Shown: positions 1-11,728, counted from the first letter of the stretch. The stretch: 64,000 nt of DNA from Chloranthus sessilifolius (GCA_021018995.1 CM037590.1:71271597-71335596); one strand, 5' to 3'. Numbers and translations: made by a program. The notes: generated from the sequence alone by a model not told the origin.

Positions 1-26
1 TGGAGAGAAGATTGTACCCTTAGATG

Positions 27-126
27 TCAATCGATTGAGGACTAAGTGTCAATCGATTGACACATGAATACAACTTTGTCCCTACTTAAAAGTCAATCGA
101 TTGAGATTTAATTCTCAATCGATTGA
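27..126 (+). repeat. Palindrome array in Athila LTR: TCAATCGATTGA x4
   Basis: Copies start at 27, 49, 93 and 115. They form two pairs, each exactly 22 bp start to start, about two turns of the helix. The last copy ends 30 bp upstream of the TATA box at 156. The position and palindromic form suggest a protein-binding site cluster; the binding partner is unknown. Confidence 0.85.
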
Positions 127-155
127 GCTTATTAGGGTTAGGTTTGTTCGGCCAT

Positions 156-163
156 TATAAAAG
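156..163 (+). promoter_or_regulatory. TATA box of the Athila LTR promoter
   Basis: TATAAAAG lies inside the LTR just downstream of the palindrome pairs and upstream of a pyrimidine-rich leader, the expected place for the element's polymerase II promoter. The transcription start is not determined. Confidence 0.55.
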
Positions 164-1153
164 GGAAGCTATGGCTTTGTAAAAGAGAGATTCTTTTAAG
201 ATGCATTACTCATTATTATTTTTTACTTCTTAAGGCTTCACTTTTGGGGATTTTTCTCTTCATTCTTCAAGGGTCTTCTTTTCTCCTTCTTCTAGGGGTA
301 GATTGTACTTAGGATTTGTATTATTTTTCCTTTACGTTCATAAAAGCATAGATTGTATTTAGGAAAAAGCATTGTAAACAAAGATCTTTTAGAAGAAATG
401 AAAAGAGGAATGGCTTTGAATGAACAAAGAGATCGTACACAAAAGATGAGCGGCTAAATCAGTTGATCGGGGAAGATGCGATCCCCAGATAAGTAGCAAT
501 TTTTTATGATTAATACCGCAGTCAATTTATGTCATCATGGAATTGTTTTGTTAAAGTATGTGTGATTGAAAATAAGTTGAATGCTTCTTATGACCGTTGA
601 TTGCGCGTATCAACGGCCGTAATCGCTAGATCTGGACCTGTAGGCTGATCTAGGCTGCAGAGCAATTATGTTTTTATTGTCGTGATCTAAACATCATGAG
701 ATACGCTACGCTTTTTACATGAGTCATACCGCAATAGGCTGAGTCATCGTTTTTATATAGGGTATACCGGATTGATGATCATATTTTATTACGAATCATT
801 TTTCTATAGGAATGATCGTGTGAATGATGCTTTAATGAAACTGTGGGTTTTAATCATAGAAAATGGGTACAAATCTGGGGTAGCATATTTCTTGATCATA
901 TTTAAATATTGTTCTTAGATTCATCAGAAATTAATTGTTTAGATTAATTTATTGTTCGTGTATTTAGAAAAAGTGTGTTAAATTTTTGGTAAAATTGAAT
1001 CTGGCCCTTGGTACTTCCTTAGGGATGTTTTTAGGTCTCTAAAAGAATTAATTAAAATTCATGTTTCCCTATGGGTTCGACACCCTTGTTCTTGCCATAC
1101 TATACTAGATCTTGTGCACTTGCAAGGGTTACATTTAAAATCGATCAAGTTTT

Positions 1154-1171
1154 TGGCGCCGCTGTCGGGGA
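1154..1171 (+). other. Primer binding site, tRNA-Asp type
   Basis: TGGCGCCGCTGTCGGGGA is complementary to the 3' end of a plant tRNA-Asp, the primer used by Athila and Tat elements. It sits directly after the LTR end. Confidence 0.85.
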
Positions 1172-1950
1172 ACTCGGCAAAATTTTGATTAATTCGGATA
1201 GGGATTTGTGTGTTTTGTGGTGAGTAAAAAAAAAAAAATCTTTAATTCTGAAATTTTGGAAGTTTGTAGATTGTGAAATCTGAAATTTGGTGCTCAAAAG
1301 TTGATTTTTGATTTTCGAACTTAAATTTTTGCAATTAGAATTTTTGAAATTTAATTTCTAAATTAAATTTTGATTTTCTTGTGTGAATTATGATTTTTGA
1401 ATTTTAAAAATTAATATTTGGATTTTTTATTTGCAAAATCTTCTTTCCCTTATTTTTCTTCTCTTTGGTAAGATTTTGTGGAGTTCTTTTAGGAAGTTTA
1501 GATTTTTAGGATTTTTTATTTTAGATTTTGTAGGAGTCCATTTTCCTTATTTCCCTCTTATAGATATTTTGTAGGATTTTCTAAATTTTAGTTATTGACT
1601 TTTGTGGAACTACTTGTTTTAGGATTGGTAGGAATCTTTTAGGAATGTTTTATTTCTTTTCCTTCTTTTTCTCTTTTAGGTAAAATTTAGTAGGCTTGCC
1701 TTTAGGTTTAGAAATCTGAATTTTGAAATTCAAATCTTGATCTTGATTTTTAAATTTTAAATTTTTAATTTCAAAATTTTGATTTTGAATTTTGAATTTG
1801 AATTTTTTTAATTTTGAATTTCGAAATTTAAATTTTAAAACTTAATTTTCAAATTTAATTTTTATTTTTGAAATTCGAATTTAAAAATAAAAAAAAATAA
1901 AAAAAATAAAAAAATTCTTTTCTTCTGATATTGGCTACTGTTTATCATTG
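1172..1950 (+). other. AT-rich leader between primer site and gag
   Basis: This stretch is dominated by short runs such as ttttgaattt and aaattttga, with a poly-A rich patch at 1,880-1,915. No coding potential is seen. A long AT-rich leader is usual for Athila elements. Confidence 0.7.
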
Positions 1951-1952
1951 AC

Positions 1953-2160
1953 TCAATCGATTGAACATTCTCTGTCAATCGATTGACAGAGCTCTGTTGT
2001 TAGTCATCTTAGCTGAAAAATCTGTGCTGACTTGCTTTGACTCTTTGAACCTCAATCGATTGAGAACAATTCTTCAATCGATTGACTAATAAAGTCATTT
2101 GTTTGAAAATTTATGTGCGCTTGTGTCAATCGATTGAAAATCTTTGCTTCAATCGATTGA
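1953..2160 (+). repeat. Palindrome array before gag: TCAATCGATTGA x6
   Basis: Copies start at 1953, 1975, 2052, 2074, 2126 and 2149, giving three pairs spaced 22, 22 and 23 bp. They end about 60-70 bp before the start of the gag region. It is the same motif and same pair spacing as in the LTR and in the region before the additional ORF. Confidence 0.85.
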
Positions 2161-2219
2161 AGCTGAATATTGTGGGTTTGTTGTGGAATCATCAACCCTG
2201 TTTGTGAGTGTTGGTGCAT

Positions 2220-3640
2220 GAGCTTTACTCGATCTCATCACCCGCATCTGCAACCGCTTAATCTTGAGATCGAAAGATCTTGTAGAGAGAATCGTAGAAT
2301 TCAGAGGAATCAGTATCATCATACTGAAGCCATGGTAGATCAAAGGCAAGAGAGAAATGAGAATAACAACAATGGGAACGTCAATAATGGAAATAATAGG
2401 AACAATAATTTTGATGAGGGCCCTAGAACATTGGAGTATTATAATGATCCTGGTTTTTACGAGGATCAGGAATGTATCATGCATGCTCCCATTCAGGGAA
2501 ACCACTATGAATTCAAATCAGCAATGATCCAAATGCTACCAATTTTCCATGGATTAGCAAATGAAAATTCGCATGTTCATCTAAATGAATTCACTGGGGT
2601 ATGCAAAATGTTCAGAGTCCACAATGTCACTGATGAGATAGCTAAGCTCTGACTCTTTCCTTTCTCTTTAAGGGATAAGGCAAAAACGTGGTTCTATTCC
2701 TTAGAACCGCAATCTATTCAAAGTTGGGTAGAGCTACACTGTCAGTTTCTTAAAAAATATTTTCCCATGACCAAATCTATTGAGTTGCGTCAGAAGATCC
2801 AGTTCTTTTCCCAACAACCTACAGAAACATTTCATGAATATTAGGAACGCTTTAAGGAATTGATTAAGAGTTGTCCAAATCATCAAGTTCCAAGGTGGCA
2901 ACAAGTCCAAAGTTTTTACAATGGACTGATACCAGAAGATAGACGCATGGTTGATGCATCTTGCGGAGGATCGTGTGCCACGAAAGAGGCTGATGAGCTG
3001 TGGGCATTGTTTGAGAAGTTATATCAAACTTCAATCTAAAATGCGACAATGGAGCGAACTAATTTGGATGTGGCAACAAAATCACATGTGTTGACCAGAA
3101 ATGGATTATTTGATGCCAATAACAACACTTCAGATCTGTCAACAAAGGTTGATATGTTGTCCAAGCAAATGAACATGCTGTTAGCTGCAACTAAGCAAGC
3201 CAAGAGTCCCATCAATCCCGCTGCTTGTTCAATTTGTGACCACCCAGGTCACATGGCTAATGAGTGCCCTACCACCTTGTCATTTCTTCCTGATGAACCT
3301 ACTCCTCAAGAGCAGGTGAATCTGACTCAATCATATCAGCGACAAGGTAGGAACATGTACTCAAACACATACAATCCGGAATGGAAAAATCACCCCAACT
3401 TAGGATGGGGAGGATCAAACCAAACTGGGCAGGTGAATCAACAGTTCAGATCCAATCCAATGAGTGGACAATAAAATTTTCAATAAAATTTTTAGCAGAA
3501 TTTTCGTCCACAACAGAATTCTAATTTTCAACAGAATTCTAATTTCCATCAGAATTCCAATTTCCAGCATAATCCTCCTTATTATCATCCGAATTCTGAT
3601 TATCGAAAAAATCAGAATTTAATCAATCTCAGGCCACCGT
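2220..3640 (+). pseudogene. gag: gag region of the Athila-type element
   Basis: Gag is the structural protein that packages element RNA. The region shows a retrotransposon gag domain at about 2,520-3,030 (for example the stretch coding AKTWFYSLEPQSI and the GLIPEDRRMVDA block). A CCHC zinc knuckle follows at 3,226-3,267 (C-SI-C-DHPG-H-MANE-C). The tail is rich in asparagine and glutamine, built from a repeated unit containing cagaattctaa at 3,490-3,600. The reading is interrupted and the region is treated as a fossil. Confidence 0.85.
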
Positions 3641-3849
3641 TTCAAAAGATTCTGATTTGGAGGAAAAGGTGATGCGAAGCATGCAATCTTTTTAGTAGAT
3701 GATAATGGACCAATTTAGTCAACTGACAAATCAGTTGAGTCAACGAGAGGAAGGTAGGCTCCCTAGCCAACCCATCAATAATCCTCGAGGCCAAGCATCA
3801 TCTAATGAAGGACCATCAAATAGTTAACAGTTGAAAGCTGTTATAGTGC

Positions 3850-4325
3850 TGAGAAGTGGACGAGAGGTTGATAATCAAGTGGAAATGCCTGAGGAAGCTG
3901 ATGAAGAAAGAGAAGCAGAGAAAGAGAAAGAATCAGAGATAAGAAAAGATAAAGAAAAAGGAAAAGAGAAAGAGAAAGGGAAAGGAAGATAGAAGGGAAA
4001 AGAAAAAGTAATAGAGGAAGAGTCTCCTCCAACTGTCCAACAAGAACGTGAAAAAGAATCGGAATTTGAATCTGCACTTTATGTCCCAAAGGCACCATTC
4101 CCTGAATGCCTAACTCCTCCATCTAGAATGGGAAAGGGACCAGCAAAAATGGAAGAAATCTTTGAAACATTCAAGTAAGTAAAGATAAATCTTCCATTAC
4201 TTGAGATAATTAAACAAGTTCCTGAGTGTGCCAAGTTTTTCAAAGATTTATGCACTCGTAAGAGAAAGACGCGCAATCATGTTTCAAAGAAAGTGTTCCT
4301 GACAAATCAAGTCAGTTCGATATTG
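3850..4325 (+). other. Gag-pol linker with lysine/glutamate-rich stretch
   Basis: Between the gag tail and the protease lies a purine-rich run (3,900-4,020) of gaaaaagag-like units that would code a charged Lys/Glu-rich linker, followed by a conserved block before the protease. Such charged linkers are common in Athila polyproteins. It belongs to the broken element. Confidence 0.55.
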
Positions 4326-4369
4326 TAATTGGAAACCCCACAGAAACTGAAAGACCCTGGAGTCCCAAC

Positions 4370-7300
4370 TGTTCCATATGTCATTGGGGGACAACCAATT
4401 GGAAAAGCATTATTGGACTTGGGAGCGAGTGTTAATCTAATCCCATACTCAATATACGAGAAACTCGGATTGGGTGAATTGAAACTCACGACGGTCACAC
4501 TTCAACTGGCAGATAGATCAGAAATAAGACCTAGGGGTATTATCGAGGATGTTTTTGTTGGAATAGACAAGTTTGTCTTTCCAGTGGACTCCATTGTTTT
4601 AGACATGGAACCACCTGTTAAATCCATTAATCAAGTCCCCATCATCCTTGGACGTCCGTTTCTCGCTACTGCAAATGCTTGCATTAATTGTCGAACGGGA
4701 GTCATGGACGTTTCTTTTGGGAACATGAAGGTCAGATTGAACATATTTCATGCGATGAACCATTTCCCTAACGAGGATGAGGTCGAATATTTTTATATCG
4801 ATCAGATGGACGAAGTGGTGGATGAAGCATTACCATCAATGCTCACCAACGAAGAATTTGAAACTGCTTTATTAGCCATCTATGAGGAAAAGGGATTTGA
4901 AAGGAAGCAGTCAGAAGAGACAAGGTCGAGTTTATCATGTCCAGATGATAACGTATGTGAAAATGTGATTAAGGTAGAACCATTACCTACTGAGGTAAAG
5001 GATGTGCTGACTCCATCAATTGAGCAGCCACCAACTGTGGAATTGAAACAGTTGCCTGAGTCGCTCAAGTACGCTTTTCTGGGACCTCATGAGACGTTTC
5101 CCGTAATAATTTCCTCTACATTGTCAGCAGAACAAGAGCATGATTTATTGAAAGTGTTGAACGAGCACAAGGAAGCTATCGGATGGACTTTAGCTGATCT
5201 CAAAGGGATTGACCCATCGATATGTATGCACAAAATACATCTGGAAGATGAGAGTAAACCATCGAGGGAACCGCAGAGGCGACTTAATCCGAACATGCAA
5301 GAAGTCATTTTAAAGGAAATCATTAAATTACTCGATGCTGGAATCATCTATCCGATCTCTGATAGTGAATGGGTAAGTCTAGTCCAAATCGTTCTGAAAA
5401 AGTTCGGAATCACTGTGAAAGAAACTACTGAAGGAGAATTGGTCCCTACTCGCGAAACTACTGGGTGGCGTGTCTGCATTGATTATAAAAAACTGAACAC
5501 AGCTATTAGAAAGGATCATTTTTCCCTTCCGTTCATTGATCAAATCCTTGAGAAGTTAGCAAGACAAGAGTTTTATTGCTTTCTTGATGGTTATTCGGGA
5601 TACAATCAAGTGCCTATTTTTCCACCTGACCAAGAGAAAATGACATTCACGTGTCCTTACGGTACTTTTGCATATTGCAGAATGCCGTTCGACTTATGTA
5701 ATGCACCTGCTACTTTCCAACAATGCATGTTGGCCATATTTTCGGATATGATTGGCAAGTTCATCGAGGTATTCATGGACGATTTCTCTATTTTTGGGAA
5801 GACATTTGGTTCATGTTTGAATCACCTTGCACAAGTGTTGCAACGTTGTGTGGATTCCAAACTTGTTCTTAGCTGGGAAAAGAGCCATTTTATGGTTCAA
5901 CAAGGAATTGTATTAGGGCATATTGTTTCCAAGAAAGGAATCGAAGTTGATAAGGCCAAAGTCGACCTAATTGCTAATTTACCCCCACCGAAGAGTGTTC
6001 GACAAATTCGATCATTTTTGGGTCATGCTGAATTTTATAGAAGATTCATCAAAGATTTTAGCAAGGTGGCTAAACCATTGTGTACCTTGCTTGGCAAAGA
6101 TGTTCCTTTTGACTTCGATGAGAATTGCATGAAAGCATTTCTAAAATTGCGCGAGCTCTTATCAAATGCACCGATAATCCAACCACCAGATTATTCTTTA
6201 CCATTCGAACTCATGTGTGATACATCTGATTATGCTATCGGAGCTGTCTTAGGGCAAAGGGTGAACAAATTACCTCATGTAATTTATTATGCCAGTAAGA
6301 CATTGATCGATGCACAGCTTAACTACACCACCACTGAGAAAGAGTTGTTAGCTATGGGGTATGCTCTCGATAAATTTCGATCTTATCTGCTTGGATAAAA
6401 AATAGTGGTCTTTTCAGACCACTCTGCATTGAAATATTTGTTGGCAAAGAAGGACGCCAAACCAAGATTGATACGCTGGATCCTGCTAATTCAAGAGTTT
6501 AATTTCGAAATCAAAGATAAAAAGGGAGTAGAGAATGTTGTGGCTGATCACTTGTCTCGCATTTTGCTTGAAGAATCTTCTGCTCCTGAACCTATCCGGG
6601 ACACTTTTTCGGATGAGAAATTGATGGCAATTGATGTAACCACTACGAAAGCTCCTTGGTTTGCCAATATCGTGAATTATCTAGTCACTGGCAGAATCCC
6701 TATTGAATGGGGTAAGAATGATAAGGATCTCTTTTTCTCCCAGGTAAAATACTATTTCTGGGATGAACCATATTTATTCAAATTCTGCTCAGATCAGATC
6801 ATCAGGAGATGTGTACCGGAAGAAGAGCAACTAAGCATCATAAATTTCTGCCATGCTAGAGCCTGTGGAGGCCATTTCGGAGGACAGAAGACCGCACAGA
6901 AAATCCTTCAAAGCAGATTCTACTGGCCCTACATCTTTCGTGATGCCGCTCAATTTTGCAAAGAATGCCAACGATGTCAACAGCTAGGAAACATTTCACG
7001 AAGAAATATGATGCCCCTTAATCCGATTTTAATTGTGGAAATTTTTATGTTTGGGGGATTGACTTCATGGGTCCTTTTCCCCCATCTTTCGGGTATTCAT
7101 ACATTCTTGTGGCTGTTGATTATGTCTCCAAATGGATAGAAGCTGTGGCAACTCGATCGAATGATCACAAGGTCGTTGTCAAATTCTTGCGAGAAAATGT
7201 GTTTAACCGATTTGGGATCCCATGAGCAATCATTAGTGATGGCGGTTCACATTTCTGCAACAGCCATTTTGCCACTCTCATGAAGAAATATGGCATCACC

Positions 7301-7945
7301 CACAAGGTTGCAACGCCATATCACCCGCAAACTAGTGGTCAAGTGGAAGTGTCGAACCGAGAGATTAAACGAATTTTTTAAAAAATGGTACGACCGGATA
7401 GAAGAGATTGGTCTAACCGGCTATCTGATGCTCTTTGGGCCTATCGTACCGCATTTAAGACACCGATCGAAATGTCTCCGTTCAGGATTGTCTATGGGAA
7501 AGCATGCCATCTTCCTGTTGAATTGGAGCACAAGGCATTTTGGGCTATCAAAAGATTTAACTTTGATATGCAAGTGGTAGGATCAAATCGGAGGCTCCAG
7601 CTGAGTGAATTGGAAGAGCTACGCTATGCTGCGTATGACAACTCCAAGATGTGCAAAGAAAGGTACAAGAAGCTGCATGATGAGTCCATTTCTCGAAAAG
7701 AGTTCCACATTGGACAAAAGGTTTGGCTGTTTAATTCCAGACTAAAGCTTCACCCGGGAAAACTGAAATCTAGATGGGAAGGCCCGTTTCAGGTTGTTTC
7801 TAGTAGTGTGCATGGTGCGATTGAGGTCCGCAGTCTCAAGGACAATCGAGTTTTCAAAGTCAATGGCCAACGTCTCAAACCAATGATTGAGCCCATAACC
7901 CAGTTCAAGATTGAGGCGATGCACCTCAATGACCCAGGTGTTTGA
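4370..7945 (+). pseudogene. pol: pol region of the Athila-type element: PR-RT-RNase H-INT
   Basis: Pol supplies the enzymes for reverse transcription and integration. Domains in order: aspartic protease with active site DLGAS at 4,416-4,430; reverse transcriptase about 5,250-5,930 with FMDD at 5,772-5,783; RNase H about 6,200-6,560 with the CDTSDYAIGAVLG and YTTTEKELLA blocks; integrase with HHCC zinc finger about 6,850-6,990, a DDE core about 7,070-7,500 and a C-terminal domain to 7,945 ([10 protein letters not shown]). Motif spelling places it with Athila rather than Tat or chromoviruses. It is broken in a few places. There is no chromodomain. Confidence 0.92.
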
Positions 7946-8070
7946 TCAATGAAGTGGTCGAGCTGTCGACAATTAAACTCAGCGCTTCCTGGGAGGCATC
8001 CCAGTGTGTTTTATCTTCATTTTTGTTTTTATTTGTCTTTGTTTTTATTTGTATTAGAATTGAGTCATTC

Positions 8071-8499
8071 TCAATCGATTGACTGTCAATCATCATCATC
8101 TCCATTTTGGTTTTTCAATCGATTGAGAATCTTGTGTTAATCGATTGACAACACCTATGGTTTAGTGCAGTTTTAGGAATTTGAAGCGCCACCCGACACA
8201 TCTTGTCGTGGCAGCTAACTTTCAGGACACGTTGGTGTCAATCGATTGAGGGCAACCCCTCAATCGATTGACGTGATTGCTCATTTACTCCGCCCGTTTC
8301 CAAAGCACCTAACCGGTGCAGCTTTTCAAAAAAGTGTGTCCTCAATCGATTGTCAAATCTGTGTCAATCGATTGACATTGAAAGAGGAGAAGGGAATTGT
8401 GCCACATTCCATGCGCATGCCCGATGACTTTCCAACTTCGCGCGACGTGGGCAAACCAACCATTCTCAATCGATTGAGGATTCACTCTCAATCGATTGA
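8071..8499 (+). repeat. Palindrome array upstream of the additional ORF: TCAATCGATTGA x9
   Basis: Copies start at 8071 (single), then 8115/8137, 8238/8260, 8342/8364 and 8466/8488, four pairs all exactly 22 bp apart. One or two copies carry one changed base. The array fills the spacer between integrase and the additional ORF and ends about 100 bp before its start codon, where a promoter for that ORF would be expected. Confidence 0.85.
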
Positions 8500-8603
8500 G
8501 GTCTATATTATATAAGTGGGATCACAACCCGTGGCTCCCTCATTATGCCTCCTTTCAAAACCAATCCACATCAAACTTCTAAATTCTCCTCGTACGCGAT
8601 CGA

Positions 8604-9770
8604 ATGGCGGCGCCTGGCCCACCAATATTCCGTCCACCGCGTCCCGCCCATGATCCGATGCGCATCCCTAATGAGCACTATATCGATCACCAATTCCAAA
8701 CAGAAAATTTCTTTGACCTCGGCAAATACCGTCACATCGCGGAATGTGCCTGCTCAATCAAATTCATCGAGGCTTTGCGATTGGAAATGTTGCTTGCCCC
8801 GCCGCCCATAGATGTCTCTCTGCGAATCATTCGCCTGTTTTATCAGAAAATGGTATGGGTACCGGAAACACTCTCGCCAATGGGAATGCCCTTCCTCACC
8901 ATCGAGATTGACAATTGGCAATATAATCTACATGCTGCCGATCTCACGCGTGCTTTCAACTTTTACGTGGTTCGTCCTTTGAACTACCACTTTAATCCGG
9001 CTGTTGATCTTAGTCAGGAGGACATTATCAATAATATGTGTGGAGGACGTCGTGGGACCGGTCAATCCACTAAACGGGCCGTCTTACCTATGGACATCTT
9101 GTTTTGGGATATCGTCATGGCGACCAACCTTCTATCGCATGGCACAAAAAGTGAGCGGACGAAGAATAGGGTAGCGGCACTTTATGCGGCACACACAAAC
9201 ACTTGGTTTGATGCACCCGGTCCGATGCTTGAGGAGATGTATCGATGTCACAAGGATATCGCCACCACCATCGTACCGGCGAAGCGTGCAGCGATTCTCC
9301 TCCATTTCCCGCACTATGTGATGCACCTTTTGGATCACCTTGGCTGCCCCATTTACGATGATGAGGAGTTGGGCGACATGCAATTTTATCAGTATGACAT
9401 CAATGTATGGGATAAGAGCATCAAACTGATTCTTCGTGTGCAGCCACCCCCGATTGACGTCTACGATGTACCTCCTCCTCCTTGTCCAAACCCCACACAA
9501 TGCCAACATGGCGGTGTTAGACGACCTCGTCCCAAAGAGGTCACGGATTTTGATGCCGAAGCAGCTGTTGCTCGCCTCGAGGCGCGGATGGATGGGCTGA
9601 ATGCGAGGCTTGGTGGTGTTGATCGAAGATCTAGGTTTCAAACCTCTCTTCTCATACGGATGGCCCGGGAATCATACCCTGGGCGTGCTGAAGAATTCAT
9701 CGTAGGAGCGCGAGTGGCGATGAATGAGGAGAGGGGCCCTGAATTTGATGATGATGATGATGATGTTTAG
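8604..9770 (+). CDS. Additional ORF (aORF) of the Athila-type element, 388 aa, plant-transposon-protein type
   Basis: An open frame of 388 codons downstream of integrase, in the same orientation, at the place where Athila elements carry an extra gene. The central part (about residues 45-230) has the pattern of the Putative plant transposon protein (Transposase_32-like) domain: an RLFYQ block, a W-x-YNL block, a G-x-GxSTKRA block, then an ALYAAHTN-x-WFDA block and LEEMYR. The tail has a coiled-coil-like stretch (AAVARLEARMDGLNARLGG) and ends in an Asp run. Its function is unknown; an envelope role has been proposed for some Athila ORFs, but no signal peptide or membrane segment is seen here. 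It shares its block order with the ORF at 11,974. Start chosen at the first in-frame ATG. Confidence 0.75.
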   Translation: MAAPGPPIFRPPRPAHDPMRIPNEHYIDHQFQTENFFDLGKYRHIAECACSIKFIEALRLEMLLAPPPIDVSLRIIRLFYQKMVWVPETLSPMGMPFLTIEIDNWQYNLHAADLTRAFNFYVVRPLNYHFNPAVDLSQEDIINNMCGGRRGTGQSTKRAVLPMDILFWDIVMATNLLSHGTKSERTKNRVAALYAAHTNTWFDAPGPMLEEMYRCHKDIATTIVPAKRAAILLHFPHYVMHLLDHLGCPIYDDEELGDMQFYQYDINVWDKSIKLILRVQPPPIDVYDVPPPPCPNPTQCQHGGVRRPRPKEVTDFDAEAAVARLEARMDGLNARLGGVDRRSRFQTSLLIRMARESYPGRAEEFIVGARVAMNEERGPEFDDDDDDV

Positions 9771-9950
9771 TGTTTGTTTAGTGTTTTTACTTAGTATCTA
9801 TTTATGTTTGTTGGGTGTTTAGTGTTTTAATTTGTTTAGGGTGTTTTTAATTTTTGTTTTTCGTTAAAATCTAGTAGTGGTGTAGGGATCGATGGTGTAA
9901 CCAATCAAGACAAATCAATGGAATCAGCGTCTTTTTGGTGTTTATTTTTA
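9771..9950. other. Junction of Athila tail and chromovirus integrase
   Basis: Downstream of the aORF the sequence is T-rich non-coding (gtttagtgttt repeats), then passes within about 180 bp into chromovirus integrase code. No LTR, polypurine tract or target duplication is visible between the two, so the Athila 3' end and the chromovirus 5' part are both missing. The exact breakpoint cannot be set from one copy. Confidence 0.6.
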
Positions 9951-10969
9951 TGGTCCTTCTCGGATTTGTGCACAAGTGCCATTTGGGTCGTCGTAGATCG
10001 ATTGACCAAATCAGCGCACTTTTTGCCATACAATACTATGTATACGGCAAGAAGACTGGCAGACTTATATATGAAGGAGATTGTAAGACTACACGGGATT
10101 CCAAGCAGCATAGTTTCAGATCGTGATCCACTATATACGTCCAAGTTTTGGAAGAAATTTCAAGAAGGAATGGGAACGCGACTAGATTTTAGTTCAGCTT
10201 TCCATCCTCAAACTGATGGGCAGACTGAGCGAGTGAATCAAGTAATAGAAGACATGCTCAGGGCATGCAAGTTAGATATGCAAGGATACTGGGATGAGTA
10301 TCTACCGTTGATCGAATTCGCATACAACAACAGTTTCCAAACGAGCATTGGCATGGCACCGTATGAAGCTCTGTATGGACGACGATGCAAATCACCCCTC
10401 AATTGGGAAGAAACAGGTGAGAAATTTATTTTATGGCCAAAACTACTTGAAGACAACGCCACCATCGTTCGAATAATGTCGACATAGAGTGAAGTCAGAA
10501 GAAAAGTTACGCCGACATCAAGCGGACTAGTGTCGACTATAAAGTGGGTGAACACGTGTTTGTGAAAGTGTCGCCTATGAAAGGTGTAATGAGGTTTGGC
10601 AAGAGAGGGAAGCTAAGTCCCCGTTATGTGGGACCATTTGAAATTTTGGGACGCGTAGGTGAAGTTGCGTATCGCATTGGCTTACCACCGCTGTTTGATC
10701 GGGTACATAACATTTTCCACATATCGATGCTCAGAAAGTATGTGAACGATCCACCTCATGTGTTAGGAAGTCAACCTATGGAGATGTGTGAGGACATGAG
10801 CATGATAGAGGAACCAGTGGAAATCTTGGATCGAAAGGAACAGGTACTGCGCACTAAAGTGATTCCCTTAGTGCTTGTCCGGTGGAACAATCATCCAAAG
10901 GAAGAGGCTACTTGGGAACGAGAGGCCGATGTGAAAGAACAATATCCAGCCTTATTTCCAACGACGTGA
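9950..10969 (+). pseudogene. Chromovirus integrase and chromodomain
   Basis: Integrase joins element DNA to the genome; the chromodomain at its C-terminus steers integration toward particular chromatin. Visible blocks are AIWVVVDRLTKSAHFLP, VSDRDPLYTSKFWKKFQ, AFHPQTDGQTERVNQ and ALYGRRCKSP (DDE core). The C-terminal region has KLSPRYVGPFEI and HNIFHISMLRKY. A chromodomain at about 10,817-10,957 carries the ring of aromatic and charged residues VRWNNHPKEEATWE. This spelling is typical of the Tekay/Del clade. The region is part of a truncated, broken element. Confidence 0.9.
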
Positions 10970-11184
10970 GAATCCAATGTAAACCACAAGCATGTTTGTG
11001 GAATCTCAACAATACTTGTAATTCAATGGAAGTTTTGATCAAAGTATGATTAAAGGAACAGATTTTTGTATGCACATGACCATGAGGATGTGTTTTTATG
11101 GAACTAAGAGCCACTTGATGTCATAAACTATCAAGAGAAATCAAAGAACTAAAGAACTTGAGAATCTGCAGAAATTGGGCAAAA

Positions 11185-11728
11185 TCGATTAATCGAATTT
11201 CAAATCGATTAATCGATTTGGAATTTAGATTAATCGATTTTGTTCGATTAGTCGACTGGTAGGTGCCAGTGACTGGAAATTTGGATGAGAGTTAGAACAG
11301 ATACAGAATGAAATTTCGATTAATCGATTTGAGATTTCGATTAATCGAACTGGAAGTTCGATTAATCGATTTACTTAAGGGACTTAGGAAAATTTGGAGT
11401 CAGAGAAACAATTTCGATTAATCGATGTGGATTTCGATTAATCGATTTGAGATTTCGATTAATCGAACCATAGTTCGACTAATCGAAAAACTTGAAGAAT
11501 CCTGAAAATTTTGGAAGGGACAACACGATTTCGATTAATCGACTGGCTCTCGCCAGTGAGCTCTAAAACTTGAATTTTTCAACGGATACGATTTTGATTA
11601 ATCGAAATGTTTTCGATTAATCGATTTTGACTTTCGATTAATCGATTTTGGAAGTCGATTAATCGATTTCGCGCGGCTTAACCTAGTTTTGAATCTCGAT
11701 TAATCGATTCTGGATTTCGATTAATCGA
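11185..11728 (+). repeat. Palindrome array between chromodomain and aORF: TCGATTAATCGA x18
   Basis: Starts: 11185, 11205, 11226, 11244, 11316, 11337, 11358, 11414, 11434, 11455, 11475, 11531, 11594, 11613, 11634, 11655, 11696, 11717. Within runs the step is nearly always 20 or 21 bp (extremes 18 and 19). A few copies have one changed base. The array ends about 245 bp upstream of the aORF start. Confidence 0.88.

Larger units (their letters stand above)
1..1147 (+). repeat. 5' LTR of the Athila-type element (left end not certain)
   Basis: The stretch ends a few bases before the primer binding site at 1,154, as LTRs of this group do. It holds two pairs of TCAATCGATTGA, a TATA box and a T-rich leader with several ctt runs. 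Its left boundary cannot be checked because the window starts here and no second LTR is present for comparison. Confidence 0.7.
1..9930 (+). mobile_element. Athila-type Ty3/gypsy LTR retrotransposon, broken
   Basis: Parts in order: LTR (to about 1,147), tRNA-Asp-like primer site (1,154-1,171), AT-rich leader, gag, protease, reverse transcriptase, RNase H, integrase, a spacer rich in palindromes, and an additional ORF (8,604-9,770). The reverse transcriptase has the Athila look, with FLDGYSGYNQV and an FMDDF active site, and the post-pol phrase around 7,975-8,010 (cagcgcttcctgggaggc) is typical of Athila elements. It looks broken, with several interruptions in gag and pol. No 3' LTR is seen: chromovirus sequence takes over near 9,950. 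The left end may lie outside the window. Without a second LTR it cannot be dated, but the number of interruptions says it is not young. Confidence 0.9.

Noticed and set aside
9132-9641. Antisense open frame over the Athila aORF
   Set aside because: Shadow of the sense ORF; the sense product has family-typical blocks, the antisense one has none.
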